Source of the DNA: Oscillospiraceae bacterium NTUH-002-81
GTDB lineage: Bacteria; Bacillota; Clostridia; Lachnospirales; Lachnospiraceae
Direction: 5' to 3'
Assembly: GCA_032620915.1 (NCBI GenBank)
Contig: CP136052.1
Coordinates: 2,534,001 to 2,598,000, forward strand
DNA length: 64,000 nucleotides
Shown: piece after piece, positions 1-8,896 of the stretch
How the letters are laid out: the number at the start of each line of letters is the position of its first letter
How positions within the stretch are numbered: position 1 is the first letter of the stretch
Notes under the pieces: model-generated
Database searches by the model: none
What the model was told of the DNA's origin: nothing
Seen by the model: the letters and a program-made list of their open reading frames with translations, nothing else
Made by a program: the position numbers and the translations under genes

Positions 1-278
1 ATGGAAATGACGATCTGCTCCGGTTTCACCGCGTATTTGATATTTTTCAGCACCGCATCATAATACTGGGGCTTTACCGCCAGCACCACGATCCGTGACT
101 GGTTCGCACACTCCGCATTGCTCTCCACGAAATCCACGCCAGTCTGTTTTTTCACAGTCTCCATGCGCTCCTGATTCACATCGGTAAACAACAGGTCTTC
201 CGGGCGGTACAGCTTCAGAAGTCCCTGTAAAATCGCAAATCCCATGTTGCCCATTCCGATAAATCCAATCTTCGCCAT
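1..278 (-). CDS. proC: Pyrroline-5-carboxylate reductase, N-terminal part (cut by window edge)
   Basis: The last step of proline synthesis is NAD(P)H reduction of 1-pyrroline-5-carboxylate in the cytosol. The visible N-terminus begins MAKIGFIGMGNMGFAI, a Rossmann GxGxxG-type nucleotide site. It is followed by DVNQER at the end of beta-2 and by VVLAVKPQ, the family's strand 4 signature. The gene starts at ATG 278 with AGGAGG at 283-288 and runs off the left edge, so only about 92 residues are seen. It lies 12 bp downstream of the flavoprotein gene on the same strand and is probably co-transcribed from the FMN-riboswitch promoter. Family assignment is secure; the rest of the gene cannot be judged. 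Confidence 0.9.
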   Translation of the reverse strand, partial: MAKIGFIGMGNMGFAILQGLLKLYRPEDLLFTDVNQERMETVKKQTGVDFVESNAECANQSRIVVLAVKPQYYDAVLKNIKYAVKPEQIVIS

Positions 279-290
279 CACAATTCCTCC

Positions 291-1886
291 TTACATTTTC
301 GCCACATAGTATCCCACTTCCCGTCCCAGCGTCTGGGCAATGCTGATGCTCTGCCCCGGCAGGGAAGTGGTGTATTGCACGCCAAACCGCCTGCCGCTGC
401 AGTTGCCGGTGGCATACAGTCCCGGGATCGGTTCAAAATCCCGGTTCAGCACCTGCTGATGCGCATCGATCTCCAACCCGCTGACCGTCACAAGAATCTT
501 CAGCGACTGTCCGCCGGGGCTGTGGCTGTCTTTCACCGTACCGCTGGCGTAAAAAGGCGGTGTCTCCACCGGCTGCATCAGCCGGGCATCTTTTCCGAAA
601 TCATCGTCATGCCCCTGATGGCACAGCTGATTGTACCGTTCGACGGTCTGCAGGAAATTGCTCCGATCCCCTTCATCCGCAAACATCAGCGCCGCCAGCT
701 GCTCCAGCGTGTCCGCACAGTAAAGGGGCCGGCTTTCTCCGGCCCGATCCCGGTCAAGAATGACCTTGTTCTTCTGGCCTCTGGCCTTCTCCAGGGCATC
801 CCGGAACCGCCCATATTCCTGTGCATCTGTATAATCCAGCAGCCCGTGACAGGGCGTCTGGAACGTGATCTGCCGCTCAATCTGATCATCAAAAACCGCC
901 CACAGGTTTCCGTTTGGCTGATACGCCCCGGGAAGTGCCGCCAGAATGTGGGTGCCGAACGCCTCATCCGAATAGCGCCTGCCGTGTCGGTTCACCCGCA
1001 GCACAGGAGTCGCGCCGATAAGTCCAAACCCGGGGAAGGAATAATTGCCACCCATGGCCGCATGGCTTCTCGGTTCCAGCCTGCCGCCTGCCCACAGCCC
1101 CATGCAGATACCGCTGCCGTCCCATCCATGCCCGGTAAAATCACTGCCTTCCTCTGTCAGATCGGCAGCTTCCGCAAGGAGATACCGGCACATATCCGCA
1201 TTTCTGCTGTAGTCTCCCGCTGCCAGAATCACGCCCTTCGCCGCCCGGTACAGACAGATGCTGCCGTCGGCGCTCCTGCCATACACACCGGTTACCCGCA
1301 TATTTTCCGCCTGCTCCAGCTGCAGGGCGCGGGTGGAAAAGAAAAATTCCGCCCCGTGTTCCCGGGCCAGCTGCTGACTGGCTTTGACAGCCCTGGTCTG
1401 CAGCGCCATTCCCATGTTAGGCGTTCCCGGCCACGCATGAAAACCATTCAACGTCTCCGGCATATGAGGGCTTGGCGGCATCAGCATCGGATGGATCCCA
1501 TCCTTTTCCTCCTGGGACAGCGGTGCAATCAACCAGTCAAAGGCTTCCCCGCAATGCATCGCGTAGGTTTTGATCAGTGGAAAAAGAGAACGGTTGCCTG
1601 TGCGCAGCTGCCAGTCATTCACAAACGTATCCACATCCACCGGCGGGACGCCATGCGCCCTCTGCCACTGGCTGTTGATATGTCCGATCTCGCCGATGCC
1701 CAGCACCCACTGCCTGTCCTCCTCCTGCTGTTCCAGCACGATCACACGGGCACCGGCTTCGGCTGCGGCGCGTGCCGCGCACGTCCCGGCATGCCCGGCT
1801 CCCACAACCACGATATCTGCCTCGTAAATACCCTTTATTTGATCCGAAGGGATTTTTTCAGGTCTGACAGCCCACGCTTCCTTCAT
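291..1886 (-). CDS. FAD-dependent oxidoreductase (fumarate reductase/succinate dehydrogenase flavoprotein-like)
   Basis: A soluble flavoprotein of the FAD_binding_2 type. The N-terminus carries the dinucleotide motif VVVGAGHAGTCAARAAAEAG followed by VIVLEQQ. The C-terminus has the GLYATGNCSGRRFG...PGQSISIA segment that closes the FAD site in fumarate reductase-like proteins. No signal peptide or covalent-flavin domain is visible and the substrate is unknown. A GTG at 1895 is also in frame, but it lies inside the GGAG ribosome site (1895-1898). ATG 1886, 8 nt downstream of that site, is the better start. It follows the riboflavin transporter gene by 5 nt once that gene's frame is restored. This makes an FMN-regulated flavin import plus flavoprotein unit. 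Confidence 0.85.
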   Translation of the reverse strand: MKEAWAVRPEKIPSDQIKGIYEADIVVVGAGHAGTCAARAAAEAGARVIVLEQQEEDRQWVLGIGEIGHINSQWQRAHGVPPVDVDTFVNDWQLRTGNRSLFPLIKTYAMHCGEAFDWLIAPLSQEEKDGIHPMLMPPSPHMPETLNGFHAWPGTPNMGMALQTRAVKASQQLAREHGAEFFFSTRALQLEQAENMRVTGVYGRSADGSICLYRAAKGVILAAGDYSRNADMCRYLLAEAADLTEEGSDFTGHGWDGSGICMGLWAGGRLEPRSHAAMGGNYSFPGFGLIGATPVLRVNRHGRRYSDEAFGTHILAALPGAYQPNGNLWAVFDDQIERQITFQTPCHGLLDYTDAQEYGRFRDALEKARGQKNKVILDRDRAGESRPLYCADTLEQLAALMFADEGDRSNFLQTVERYNQLCHQGHDDDFGKDARLMQPVETPPFYASGTVKDSHSPGGQSLKILVTVSGLEIDAHQQVLNRDFEPIPGLYATGNCSGRRFGVQYTTSLPGQSISIAQTLGREVGYYVAKM

Positions 1887-1891
1887 ATGCC

Positions 1892-2288
1892 TCACTCCGT
1901 TCCTTCCGCTGCTTTGTAGGATCCCTTCTCCGGGCTTCCGACGATGGCCCGCAGACGGTTGCCGATCCGTTTATAGACCAGATAAGTCAAAAAAGAGGTG
2001 ATGCCGGAAGAATGAAGCACATGCTTCCCAGAACGTTCATCACCTCGCCCACGTAACCGGTGTCCGTGCCCTGAAACAGGATCTTTAACAGGATCTTGAC
2101 CACAATAACCCCGCAGCCGCTGACCGGCCCGAGGAAAAATCCCGCAAACAGCGCCGGAAGCTCAGAAATGTCGAACTTCAGAAAGCCCGGCACAAACGGC
2201 AGGGAGATGTTCAGCAGCATCAGCACCGCGGAGATTGCTCCCATCATGCCCACAAATACAGTTTCTTTTACAGATGACGTTTTTTCAT
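1892..2288 (-). pseudogene. ribU: Riboflavin ECF transporter S-component RibU, frame broken twice
   Basis: Membrane substrate-binding (S) subunit for riboflavin uptake by an ECF-type transporter. Visible are MGAISAVLMLLNISLPFVPG, then the DISELPALFAGFFLGPVSG core and VVKILLKILFQGT, all typical of RibU. The ATG at 2288 is followed by six A. With seven A it reads MKKTSSVKETV directly into the core. At 1989-1994 a run of six T (minus strand) ends the frame early. With seven T it reads on as FLTYLVYKRIG to a stop at 1892, 5 nt before the flavoprotein start. The gene is probably intact in the organism. The FMN riboswitch upstream supports the assignment independently. Confidence 0.85.
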
Positions 2289-2316
2289 AATTTTTTCCCT
2301 TTCCGGGATAGTATGA

Positions 2317-2349
2317 ATGCCCAATGGCAACAACAGACCATCGGGCATC
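2317..2349 (-). promoter_or_regulatory. Hairpin between FMN aptamer and ribU (expression platform candidate)
   Basis: An 11-12 bp stem (GATGCCCGATGG pairing with CCATTGGGCATTC) around a 10-nt loop lies just 3' of the FMN aptamer. It has no good U-tract. A CTATCC immediately before the ribU ribosome site can instead pair with GGATAG at the 3' end of the aptamer. Control of translation rather than termination is therefore possible; this is inference. Confidence 0.5.
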
Positions 2350-2357
2350 TTTGCTCT

Positions 2358-2466
2358 ATCCTCTTTCATCCGGACTATACCGTCGGTTACGGAATTGCAC
2401 CGTATCGTGCCTTTCGGCTTGCGGACTTTACCGCCGGTGGGGAATCACACCCCGCCTCGAAGATCA
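2358..2466 (-). promoter_or_regulatory. FMN riboswitch (RFN element)
   Basis: Read on the minus strand the region contains the hallmark RFN boxes: GGCGGGGTGTGATTCCCC, ACCGGCGGTAAAGTCCGC, AGCCG and GGTGCAATTCCG, ending with ACGGTATAGTCCGGATG. These are the conserved multi-stem junction elements of the FMN aptamer. It sits between a consensus promoter and the riboflavin transporter gene, the usual place for repression by FMN. The motif match is strong. Confidence 0.96.
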
Positions 2467-2492
2467 TCGTATTATTTTTTTCTTCTGATCGC

Positions 2493-2521
2493 ATTATAAT
2501 ATGTTTTTCGCTGATTGTAAA
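2493..2521 (-). promoter_or_regulatory. Sigma-A promoter for the riboswitch/ribU operon
   Basis: On the minus strand TTTACA (2516-2521) is followed after 17 bp by TATAAT (2493-2498). Transcription would begin near 2486, about 20 nt ahead of the FMN aptamer. Confidence 0.75.
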
Positions 2522-2584
2522 GTGTGCACTCGCCTCTGTCCATTTCCTATCAAATCTGGTAAAATAATGCTGTCAGAGTCAAAA

Positions 2585-2727
2585 GGTCTAAATCCACATG
2601 AGCTCGCTCATCAGTGGATGAAAGACCCTGAGACCCGCCCCGATATGAGCATAAAAGTGAGATGGCCATCTCACGATATGCGAATAACGGGCAGAATTGT
2701 GCGCGTGCGAAGCACAGAACAATTCGC
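2585..2727. repeat. Three consecutive nested hairpins upstream of yfbR-like gene
   Basis: Hairpin 1 (2585-2627) stacks GGTCT/AGACC, ATCCAC/GTGGAT and ATGAG/CTCAT around CTCG. Hairpin 2 (2649-2681) stacks GCATA/TATGC on the perfect 18-bp palindrome GTGAGATGGCCATCTCAC. Hairpin 3 (2694-2725) stacks GAATTGT/ACAATTC on GTGC-GAA-GCAC. Each has an outer stem, a small internal loop and an inner stem. The array lies between the divergent ribU promoter and yfbR. Its role is unknown: it could be a structured leader RNA, an extragenic repeat or operator sites. Confidence 0.6.
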
Positions 2728-2759
2728 AGACATAATATATACAAATGGAGGAACCGGCC

Positions 2760-3347
2760 ATGAATCATGCTTTTTTTGCAATGATGTCACGAATGAAATA
2801 TATTGAGCGCTGGGCGCTGATGCGCAACAGCAAGCAGGAGACCGTCAGTGAGCACGCCCTGCAGGTGGGGATGATCGCCCATGCCCTTGCCGTCATCAGC
2901 ATCACCCGGTGCGGCAAAACCGTGGATCCGGAGAAGGCGGCCCTGCTGGGCATGTACCACGACGCTTCTGAGATCATCACGGGAGATATGCCCACCCCGG
3001 TGAAATATCACAACCATGAGATCCAGGATGCCTTCCAGGCGCTGGAGGAAAAGGCCAACCAGCAGCTGTTATCCATGCTGCCGGAGGATATGCAGCCTTA
3101 CTACCGCTCCCTTTTTATCCCCACGGAGGAGGATGCCTATGTGCACCGGCTGGTAAAAGCCGCCGACAAGCTGTCCGCCTACATCAAATGCATTGAGGAG
3201 GCCAGCGCCGGCAACAGCGAATTTTTCAGTGCCCAGCAGGCCACACGGGCTTCCCTGGAAGCCATGCAGCTGCCGGAGATTCCGATTTTTATCGAAGAAT
3301 TCTTAAGCCCTTTTGGGAAAAACCTGGACGAACTGCTGCGGGAATGA
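2760..3347 (+). CDS. yfbR: YfbR-like HD-domain 5'-deoxynucleotidase
   Basis: Metal-dependent HD phosphohydrolase that removes phosphate from dNMPs. The 195-residue protein matches YfbR closely at the N-terminus: MSRMKYIERWALMRN, then QETVSEHALQVGMIAHALA with the first metal His. It continues MYHDASEIITGDMPTPVKY (HD pair) and VKAADKLSAYIKCIEE (distal Asp). The ATG at 2760 has GGAGG at 2747-2751. The track of in-frame codons upstream of it has no better ribosome site. The gene stands alone between the divergent ribU operon and a convergent SEDS gene whose stop is 4 bp away. Length and motifs are complete. Confidence 0.88.
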   Translation: MNHAFFAMMSRMKYIERWALMRNSKQETVSEHALQVGMIAHALAVISITRCGKTVDPEKAALLGMYHDASEIITGDMPTPVKYHNHEIQDAFQALEEKANQQLLSMLPEDMQPYYRSLFIPTEEDAYVHRLVKAADKLSAYIKCIEEASAGNSEFFSAQQATRASLEAMQLPEIPIFIEEFLSPFGKNLDELLRE

Positions 3348-3351
3348 CTTT

Positions 3352-4683
3352 CTATTCCTCTATCTTTTCGATGCGAAGCCGATACCGCTGTCTCGGTTTT
3401 TCCGGCGTTTCCTTCACCAGATTGGTGTTGCGGAACACGCTTAAAACCAGCCCCATGAGCAGGCACATGGACACGATGCCCCAGCCGGCCCGGGAGAAGA
3501 AGGGTAGGTATTTGGGCATGATCAGCATAAATCCCATGTGATACAGAAGATAAATAACCGTCTCACTGAAAAACAGGCAGGCGGTGCCGAAGATCAGAAG
3601 GGAACCCAGCTGATTTTTCTGCCGGAACGCAACGACAAACATCCGTGCCAGAAGGAACACCAGCAGAGCCACAATGACCAGTCCGGCCACCAGCCCGTAT
3701 TTTACCATCACGTACAGAAGCCCCTGATCTGCAAAATTCAGATCTCCTGCCGTCAGATTGCCCGTGGCCCCGGCGCCGAACAGCTGTACCCCGGCCAGCA
3801 GTTTTCTGGCATACACGGCCTGGTATCCGGTGCTCTCAGAGAACTGCTCCGGGTGAAAGGCTGCCAAGATGCGCTGCTGACGGTAGCCGCTGGACAGCAG
3901 TGCTTTCAGCAGAAAACCGCCAAAGATCACCACCTCGGAACCAAGGAGCACCCCCAGGCATTTTCCCCGGCGCTCCCTAAACCACCCCCGGCACACCGCC
4001 CAGACGAGCATACAGAAGAACACTGCCGCCAACTCCAGCACGGAAGTCATGCTGCCGGAGAGAATGGCAAGAAAAACCGCTATGGCTGCAATGCCTTCAC
4101 AGAGCAGGACGCCGCCAGCGCCCCAGCCCTTCATCCGGTACAAAACACCGGCAAACAGCGGCACGAACAGCATCAGCAGCGGATATACAAAGTACTGTCC
4201 ATTGCGGAAGCTGCCAAACAGCATGCCCTGAGAAACGATTTCCGCGCCGATGAGCACGGTCAATCCGCCCCACATCCACAGACTGTGCTTTCCAACCACT
4301 GTATAATCCACAAAATACGCCGCCACCATCACCCCAATGCCGATCTGTGTCTCTATCAACTGCCGCGTAAACCAGGCGCTGCTGCCGGATACCCCATACT
4401 GCACCAGCAGACCAAGCAGCAGAAGCACGACTGTCAATGCCATCAGCTTCCAGTCCGGCTTGGGCCGGTACAGATGATCCAACTCCAGCCCCACGGATAC
4501 CGGATCGCCCATCTGCCGCACCGCTTCCGCCTCGGCGGCCTCCGGCGTCATGCCATCCCGGATATAAGCCTCTGTCTGATCCTCAATGTGGCCGCAAAGC
4601 TCTTCCTCTGCCAGCCGTTTCCCCCGGCGATTGCGGATCTGATCCGTCACCTCCTGCAGATATGCCTTCTTATATTCCTGCAA
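3352..4683 (-). CDS. SEDS (FtsW/RodA/SpoVE-like) membrane protein with N-terminal PadR-linked prefix domain
   Basis: About 443 residues. Residues 1-75 are a soluble helical prefix (QEYKKAYLQEVTDQIRNR...EDQTEAYIRDGMTPEAAEAEAVRQMGDP) of the permease-prefix type that often follows PadR genes. The rest has about ten membrane segments. A C-terminal FGTACLFFSETVIYLLYHMGFMLIMPKYLPFFSRAGWG resembles the end of SEDS cell-wall polymerases and flippases. TTG at 4683 is preferred because GGGAGG is 8 nt upstream. A GTG at 4692 abuts that site and is less likely. It overlaps the padR stop, so translation is probably coupled and repression by PadR is expected. Whether it polymerises glycan is not known. Confidence 0.8.
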   Translation of the reverse strand: MQEYKKAYLQEVTDQIRNRRGKRLAEEELCGHIEDQTEAYIRDGMTPEAAEAEAVRQMGDPVSVGLELDHLYRPKPDWKLMALTVVLLLLGLLVQYGVSGSSAWFTRQLIETQIGIGVMVAAYFVDYTVVGKHSLWMWGGLTVLIGAEIVSQGMLFGSFRNGQYFVYPLLMLFVPLFAGVLYRMKGWGAGGVLLCEGIAAIAVFLAILSGSMTSVLELAAVFFCMLVWAVCRGWFRERRGKCLGVLLGSEVVIFGGFLLKALLSSGYRQQRILAAFHPEQFSESTGYQAVYARKLLAGVQLFGAGATGNLTAGDLNFADQGLLYVMVKYGLVAGLVIVALLVFLLARMFVVAFRQKNQLGSLLIFGTACLFFSETVIYLLYHMGFMLIMPKYLPFFSRAGWGIVSMCLLMGLVLSVFRNTNLVKETPEKPRQRYRLRIEKIEE

Positions 4684-5017
4684 AACCCACACCTCCCTTT
4701 CCCAGCACCTGCTCCACGGCGCCGCTGTACTGCCGCCACTCTTCCTGCTTCTGTGTCAGAAACCGCCGTCCGCTTTTTGTCAGGCTGTAATATTTCCGCA
4801 GCTTTCCCGCTGCCGCCTGCTCATAAGAGGTGAGATACCCCTTCTCCTCCAGGCCGTGTAACAGCGGATAGAGTGTCCCCGCTTTTAAGTCAAATACATC
4901 GTTGGAACGCAGCCGCAGATTCTCGATCATCTCATAGCCGTACATATCCTTTTCCTCCAGCAGCTTCAGCAGCAGCATGGTCGTGCCGCCGGACAAAAGA
5001 TTTCTGTCAATCGCCAT
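4670..5017 (-). CDS. PadR-family transcriptional regulator
   Basis: A 115-residue winged-helix repressor. The N-terminal half contains LLLKLLEEKDMYGYEMIENL and DVFDLKAGTLYPLLHGLEEKGYLTS, the PadR helix-turn-helix and wing. KYYSLTKSGRRFLTQKQEEW is the usual C-terminal dimer helix. The ATG at 5017 has AAAGGAGA upstream. The 3' end overlaps the SEDS gene by about 14 bp. An inverted repeat over its own promoter (5109-5139) suggests autoregulation. The inducing signal is unknown; PadR proteins often respond to envelope-active or phenolic compounds. Confidence 0.92.
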   Translation of the reverse strand: MAIDRNLLSGGTTMLLLKLLEEKDMYGYEMIENLRLRSNDVFDLKAGTLYPLLHGLEEKGYLTSYEQAAAGKLRKYYSLTKSGRRFLTQKQEEWRQYSGAVEQVLGKGGVGFAGI

Positions 5018-5108
5018 ACTTTCGTCTCCTTTCTCTTTTCATATCCCATTCCGATATTCTTGTTTTGTTCTTCTATGTATATCGAAATATTTTATATATA
5101 GATCATCT

Positions 5109-5144
5109 ATGTATAATGATATATCGAATATCTATACATGTCAA
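5109..5144 (-). promoter_or_regulatory. padR promoter overlapped by inverted-repeat operator
   Basis: Minus-strand TTGACA (5139-5144) and TATCAT (5116-5121) are 17 bp apart. The inverted repeat ATGTATA-N17-TATACAT (5109-5139) covers both boxes, and another CTATGTATATCG lies at about 5074-5085. This is what an autoregulated PadR gene would show; the repressor assignment is inference. Confidence 0.65.
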
Positions 5145-5238
5145 CACGGAAAATCTTACGTATTTCTTAAACAATGCAAAAGGGAAGCCCCTCGCAGACT
5201 TCCCTTCCTTACCATTGGTTTCTCTGTATTTTTTTCGC

Positions 5239-6648
5239 TTATGCTTCCATCCAGACGGTCTGCAGCAATGCCACTGCCTCCCGGATCTCTTCTTCGGTCA
5301 AGTTCGCATATCCCATGAGCACCGTGGCCGATCCGCTGCCCTTCATGGGCCGGATGTAATATTCCGACAGGCCGTACACCTTGATGCCCACCCGGGCAGC
5401 CTGGCGGATGGCAGTCTTCTCCGTCATATTTCCGGTGAAACGCACCAGCAGATGAACCCCCGCCCGGTCGCCGGACACCTGGCAGATGGGGGACAGCTTT
5501 TTCATTTCCTCCATGAGCACATCCCGCTTACTCTTATAAATGGTGCGCATCCGGTTCAGATGCCGCTCGTAATAGCCGCCCCGCAGAAATTCCTCCAAAA
5601 TGCGCTGGTCGATGCGGGATACGGTGGAGGAAATAAAGCTGCCGTACTGCTCATAGGCTTCCAGCAGCCGCTCCGGCAGCACCATGTAGCTGACCCGGAT
5701 GGCCGGGGCGATGGATTTGGACAGGGTACCGATATAGATGACCCGCCCCTTGGTATCATTTCCCTGCAGCGCCGGAATGGGTTTTCCCACATACCGGAAT
5801 TCACTGTCGTAATCGTCCTCAATGATGTACCGGCTGTCCCCGCCGTCGGCCCACTCCAGCAGCTCCATCCGCCGCTTCATGGGCATGACCACGCCCAGCG
5901 GATACTGATGGGAAGGCATCACGTAGGCGATCTGGGCCCGGCTTTCCTGCAACTTCTGCACATCCATGCCGCTTTTGTCCATGTTGACCGTCGTCACGCC
6001 GAAGCCCATACTCTCAAAAATCCGGTACGCCTGCTTGTAGGTGGGATTTTCCATGGCCACCAGGTAATCGGTGCCCAGAAACCGGGACAGCAGCATGAGC
6101 AGGTAGTCGTTTCCCGCGCCGATGATGACCTGCTCCGGGCTGCATTTGACGCCCCGGGACTGGTAAAGATATTCGCACAGCGCTTCCCGGAAGCTTTCGT
6201 CTCCCCGGGGATCCCCCAGCTGAAACATCTCTTTTTTGTCATCGATCAGCGTGTTCCTCGTGATCTTTCTCCACGTATTGAATGGAAAATGGGCAAGATC
6301 AATGCCGTTGGGGGAAAAATCATACCGATAGCTCTCGGCTTCCTTCTTCGGTTCCTTCACTGGCTGCGCCTGGCCGGAGGGATTGCTCCGGTACAGGGCG
6401 TCGATCTCACATACAAAATAGCCCCGGTACGGCGCGGACTCTATGTAGCCTTCAGACAAAAGCTGCTCATAGGCCAGATCCACCGTACTGCGGCTAACCT
6501 GTAAAAAGGACGCCAGTGCCCGGGTAGAAGGCAGCTTCTGCCGCGCTTCTATCTTCCCGCACTGGATGTCTCCCTTGATGTAATTGTAAATCTGCTCATA
6601 GAGCGGGGTGCGGCTTGTACCGTCCAGCTCCATCGTCAGTTCGTTCAT
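5239..6648 (-). CDS. MocR/PdxR-type regulator: GntR HTH fused to aminotransferase fold
   Basis: About 469 residues. The N-terminal winged helix (LYEQIYNYIKGDIQCGKI...KLPSTRALASFLQVSRSTV) is of GntR type. It is followed by a full fold-type I aminotransferase domain. The PLP-binding lysine is in YIGTLSKSIAPAIRVSY, with IIEDDYDSEFRY as the Asp strand. ATG 6648 is chosen because the GntR helix starts right after it; upstream codons lack conserved sequence. MocR proteins usually control vitamin B6 or amino-acid genes, but no pdxS/pdxT is present here, so the target is unknown. Confidence 0.88.
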   Translation of the reverse strand: MNELTMELDGTSRTPLYEQIYNYIKGDIQCGKIEARQKLPSTRALASFLQVSRSTVDLAYEQLLSEGYIESAPYRGYFVCEIDALYRSNPSGQAQPVKEPKKEAESYRYDFSPNGIDLAHFPFNTWRKITRNTLIDDKKEMFQLGDPRGDESFREALCEYLYQSRGVKCSPEQVIIGAGNDYLLMLLSRFLGTDYLVAMENPTYKQAYRIFESMGFGVTTVNMDKSGMDVQKLQESRAQIAYVMPSHQYPLGVVMPMKRRMELLEWADGGDSRYIIEDDYDSEFRYVGKPIPALQGNDTKGRVIYIGTLSKSIAPAIRVSYMVLPERLLEAYEQYGSFISSTVSRIDQRILEEFLRGGYYERHLNRMRTIYKSKRDVLMEEMKKLSPICQVSGDRAGVHLLVRFTGNMTEKTAIRQAARVGIKVYGLSEYYIRPMKGSGSATVLMGYANLTEEEIREAVALLQTVWMEA

Positions 6649-6730
6649 AAACCATTTCTCTCTGTCTTTGTTTCGGTCTTTACTGATTTCCGACAACGCA
6701 GCCGGACATCGCATCGAAACCGATTCTTTT

Positions 6731-8401
6731 CTATTCTGCTTTCGGCAGCTTGAAGGAGCTCTTCAACGATACGATCCGGTTGAACACCGGCGCCTCGGGG
6801 GTGGAATCCTTGGCATCCACACAGAAGAAGCCCTGGCGCACAAACTGGAAGCTGTCGTAAGCTTTGGCATCTTTGATGGCAGGCTCGATGTAGCAGTCTT
6901 TCAGCACCGTAAGGGAATTGGGGTTCAGGTTCAGACTGCCGTCCTCGTTGTATACACCTTTTTCCTCATCGATGATGTTCTCGTACAGACGCACCTCTGC
7001 CTTCACTGCGTAAGGCGCCGGAACCCAGTGGATCGTTCCCTTGACCTTTCTGCCGGTGAAGCCGGAACCGCTCTTGGTCTCCGGATCGTAGGTGCAATGT
7101 ACCACGGTCACCTTGCCGTTCTCATCCTTCTCGAAGCCGGTACAGGTGACAAAATATGCCTGCATGAGGCGCACCTCATTGCCCGGGAACAGACGGAAAT
7201 ATTTCTTCGGCGGCTCTTCCATGAAGTCCTCCCGGTCAATGTACAGCTCCCGGCAGAAGGGCACGGTTCTGGTGCCCAGCTCTTCATTTTCCAGGTTGTT
7301 GATGACGGTCAGCTCCTCCACCTGTCCCTCCGGATAGTTGTCGATGACCAGCTTGATGGGATCCAGCACAGCCATCATACGGGAGCGGGAAAGCTTCAGA
7401 TCCTCGCGGATGCAGTACTCCAGCATCGCATAGTCCACAGAGCTCTGGCTCTTGCTGATGCCGCACAACTCCACAAACTTCTTGATGGATTCCGGGGTAA
7501 ACCCGCGGCGGCGCAGGGCAGCGATGGATACCAGACGGGGATCATCCCAGCCGTCCACGATGCCTTCCTCCACCAGCTTCTTGATGTATCGTTTTCCTGT
7601 CACCACGTTGGTCAGGTATAATTTTGCAAACTCGATCTGCTTCGGCGGATGGGGGAACTCACACTCTCTCACCACCCAGTCGTACAGCGGCCGGTGATCC
7701 TCGAACTCCAGCGTACAGATGGAATGGGTGATGCCCTCAATGGCATCCTCGATGGGATGCGCAAAATCGTACATCGGGTAGATGCACCATTTGTCCCCGG
7801 TGTTGTGATGGGTCATATGTGCCACACGGTAAATGACCGGATCTCTCATGTTAATGTTGGGGGAAGCCATGTCGATCTTCGCCCGCAGCACCTTTGTGCC
7901 ATCAGCGTACTTGCCGTTCTTCATATTTTCAAACAGCTCCAGGTTCTCCTCCACGGAGCGGTCCCGGTACGGGCTGTTCTTACCGGGCTCCTTCAAGGTG
8001 CCCCGGTACTCCCGGATCTCCTCGGCGGACAGGTCGCAGACGAAAGCCTTTCCCTTTTTGATGAGCTTTACCGCATACTCATACATCTGGTCAAAATAAT
8101 CGGATGCGAAAAACAGACGATCCTCCCAGTCTGCCCCCAGCCACTGGATGTCCTTCTTGATGGAATCCACGAACTCCACCTTCTCCTTGGTGGGATTGGT
8201 ATCGTCAAAACGCATGTTGAACTTGCCATGGTACTCCTCGGCCAGGCCATAATTCAGAAGAATGGACTTGGCATGTCCGATATGAAGATAGCCGTTGGGC
8301 TCCGGCGGAAAACGGGTATGCACGGTGTCATACACGCCCTCTGCCAGATCCTTGTCAATGATCTGCTCTATAAAATTTCTGGAAACTGTTTCTTTTTCCA
8401 T
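6731..8401 (-). CDS. glnS: Glutaminyl-tRNA synthetase
   Basis: Class Ic synthetase charging tRNA-Gln in the cytosol, about 556 residues. The HIGH box appears in [22 protein letters not shown]. The KMSKS equivalent is [12 protein letters not shown], followed by the beta-barrel anticodon domain ([20 protein letters not shown]). Two adjacent ATGs (8404, 8401) follow AGGAGG at 8408-8413. 8401 gives 6-nt spacing and is preferred. Many Firmicutes lack GlnRS and use GatCAB, but Lachnospiraceae often have it. No T-box is seen ahead of it. Intact. Confidence 0.96.
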   Translation of the reverse strand: MEKETVSRNFIEQIIDKDLAEGVYDTVHTRFPPEPNGYLHIGHAKSILLNYGLAEEYHGKFNMRFDDTNPTKEKVEFVDSIKKDIQWLGADWEDRLFFASDYFDQMYEYAVKLIKKGKAFVCDLSAEEIREYRGTLKEPGKNSPYRDRSVEENLELFENMKNGKYADGTKVLRAKIDMASPNINMRDPVIYRVAHMTHHNTGDKWCIYPMYDFAHPIEDAIEGITHSICTLEFEDHRPLYDWVVRECEFPHPPKQIEFAKLYLTNVVTGKRYIKKLVEEGIVDGWDDPRLVSIAALRRRGFTPESIKKFVELCGISKSQSSVDYAMLEYCIREDLKLSRSRMMAVLDPIKLVIDNYPEGQVEELTVINNLENEELGTRTVPFCRELYIDREDFMEEPPKKYFRLFPGNEVRLMQAYFVTCTGFEKDENGKVTVVHCTYDPETKSGSGFTGRKVKGTIHWVPAPYAVKAEVRLYENIIDEEKGVYNEDGSLNLNPNSLTVLKDCYIEPAIKDAKAYDSFQFVRQGFFCVDAKDSTPEAPVFNRIVSLKSSFKLPKAE

Positions 8402-8549
8402 CATGTTCCTCCTCATTTTTCACTCTGCGATATCATTCCTGTTTTCTGTCATTTCATCTATTCTTTTGCTGAAAAAACAATTCTGCCTTATATCCATACC
8501 AAGCTGCCGGATGTCAGACAGCACCTGTGGCCATTCCTGCTTCTGATCC

Positions 8550-8855
8550 CTATTTCTTCTTGCCCAGCACCTTCACCTGCACAAGGTCTACGATACATCC
8601 GCCCAGACCACCGATGATGGCACCGATGAGTGATCCGATAATAGCTCTGGAATATACGGTTCCGACAAAAGCACCGACAGCTGCACCGAAGATCACACCG
8701 GACAGCATGGGAGAAATCTTCCGCTTCGTGGAAGTCTCATCCACCACTTCCTCTTTTCTTCTGATACGCTTCTGCCGCGGCTGGCTTCTCTGCATTGTCT
8801 TTACATAATTGCTTCTGCCTCTGGAACTTCTCGCAGACTTCTTACTATTGCCCAT
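8550..8855 (-). CDS. Small basic membrane protein with glycine-rich hydrophobic segment
   Basis: About 101 residues, unrecognised. The N-terminal half is strongly basic (GNSKKSARSSRGRSNY...RKEEVV). The C-terminal half contains SGVIFGAAVGAFVGTVYSR and IIGSLIGAIIGGLGGCIVD, two glycine-zipper-like membrane segments, then a VKVLGKKK tail. ATG 8855 is 8 nt after GGAGG. It lies between glnS and a terminator that follows pfkA. Function unknown; a small integral membrane or envelope-stress protein is possible. Confidence 0.65.
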   Translation of the reverse strand: MGNSKKSARSSRGRSNYVKTMQRSQPRQKRIRRKEEVVDETSTKRKISPMLSGVIFGAAVGAFVGTVYSRAIIGSLIGAIIGGLGGCIVDLVQVKVLGKKK

Positions 8856-8896
8856 TTTTTCATCCTCCAATGTATAACGATAATTACTATTATAGG

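Noticed and set aside
375..1919. Long plus-strand open frame opposite the flavoprotein gene
   Set aside because: Low-complexity, Pro/Arg/His-rich translation with no motif. The opposite strand carries a clear FAD protein; GC-rich genes often leave such antisense frames open. Similar frames opposite purL, serS-like, ligA and other genes were rejected for the same reason.
2501..2806. Plus-strand open frame across the hairpin array before yfbR
   Set aside because: It runs through perfect palindromes and overlaps the start of yfbR in another frame, with no ribosome site. The hairpins explain the sequence better.
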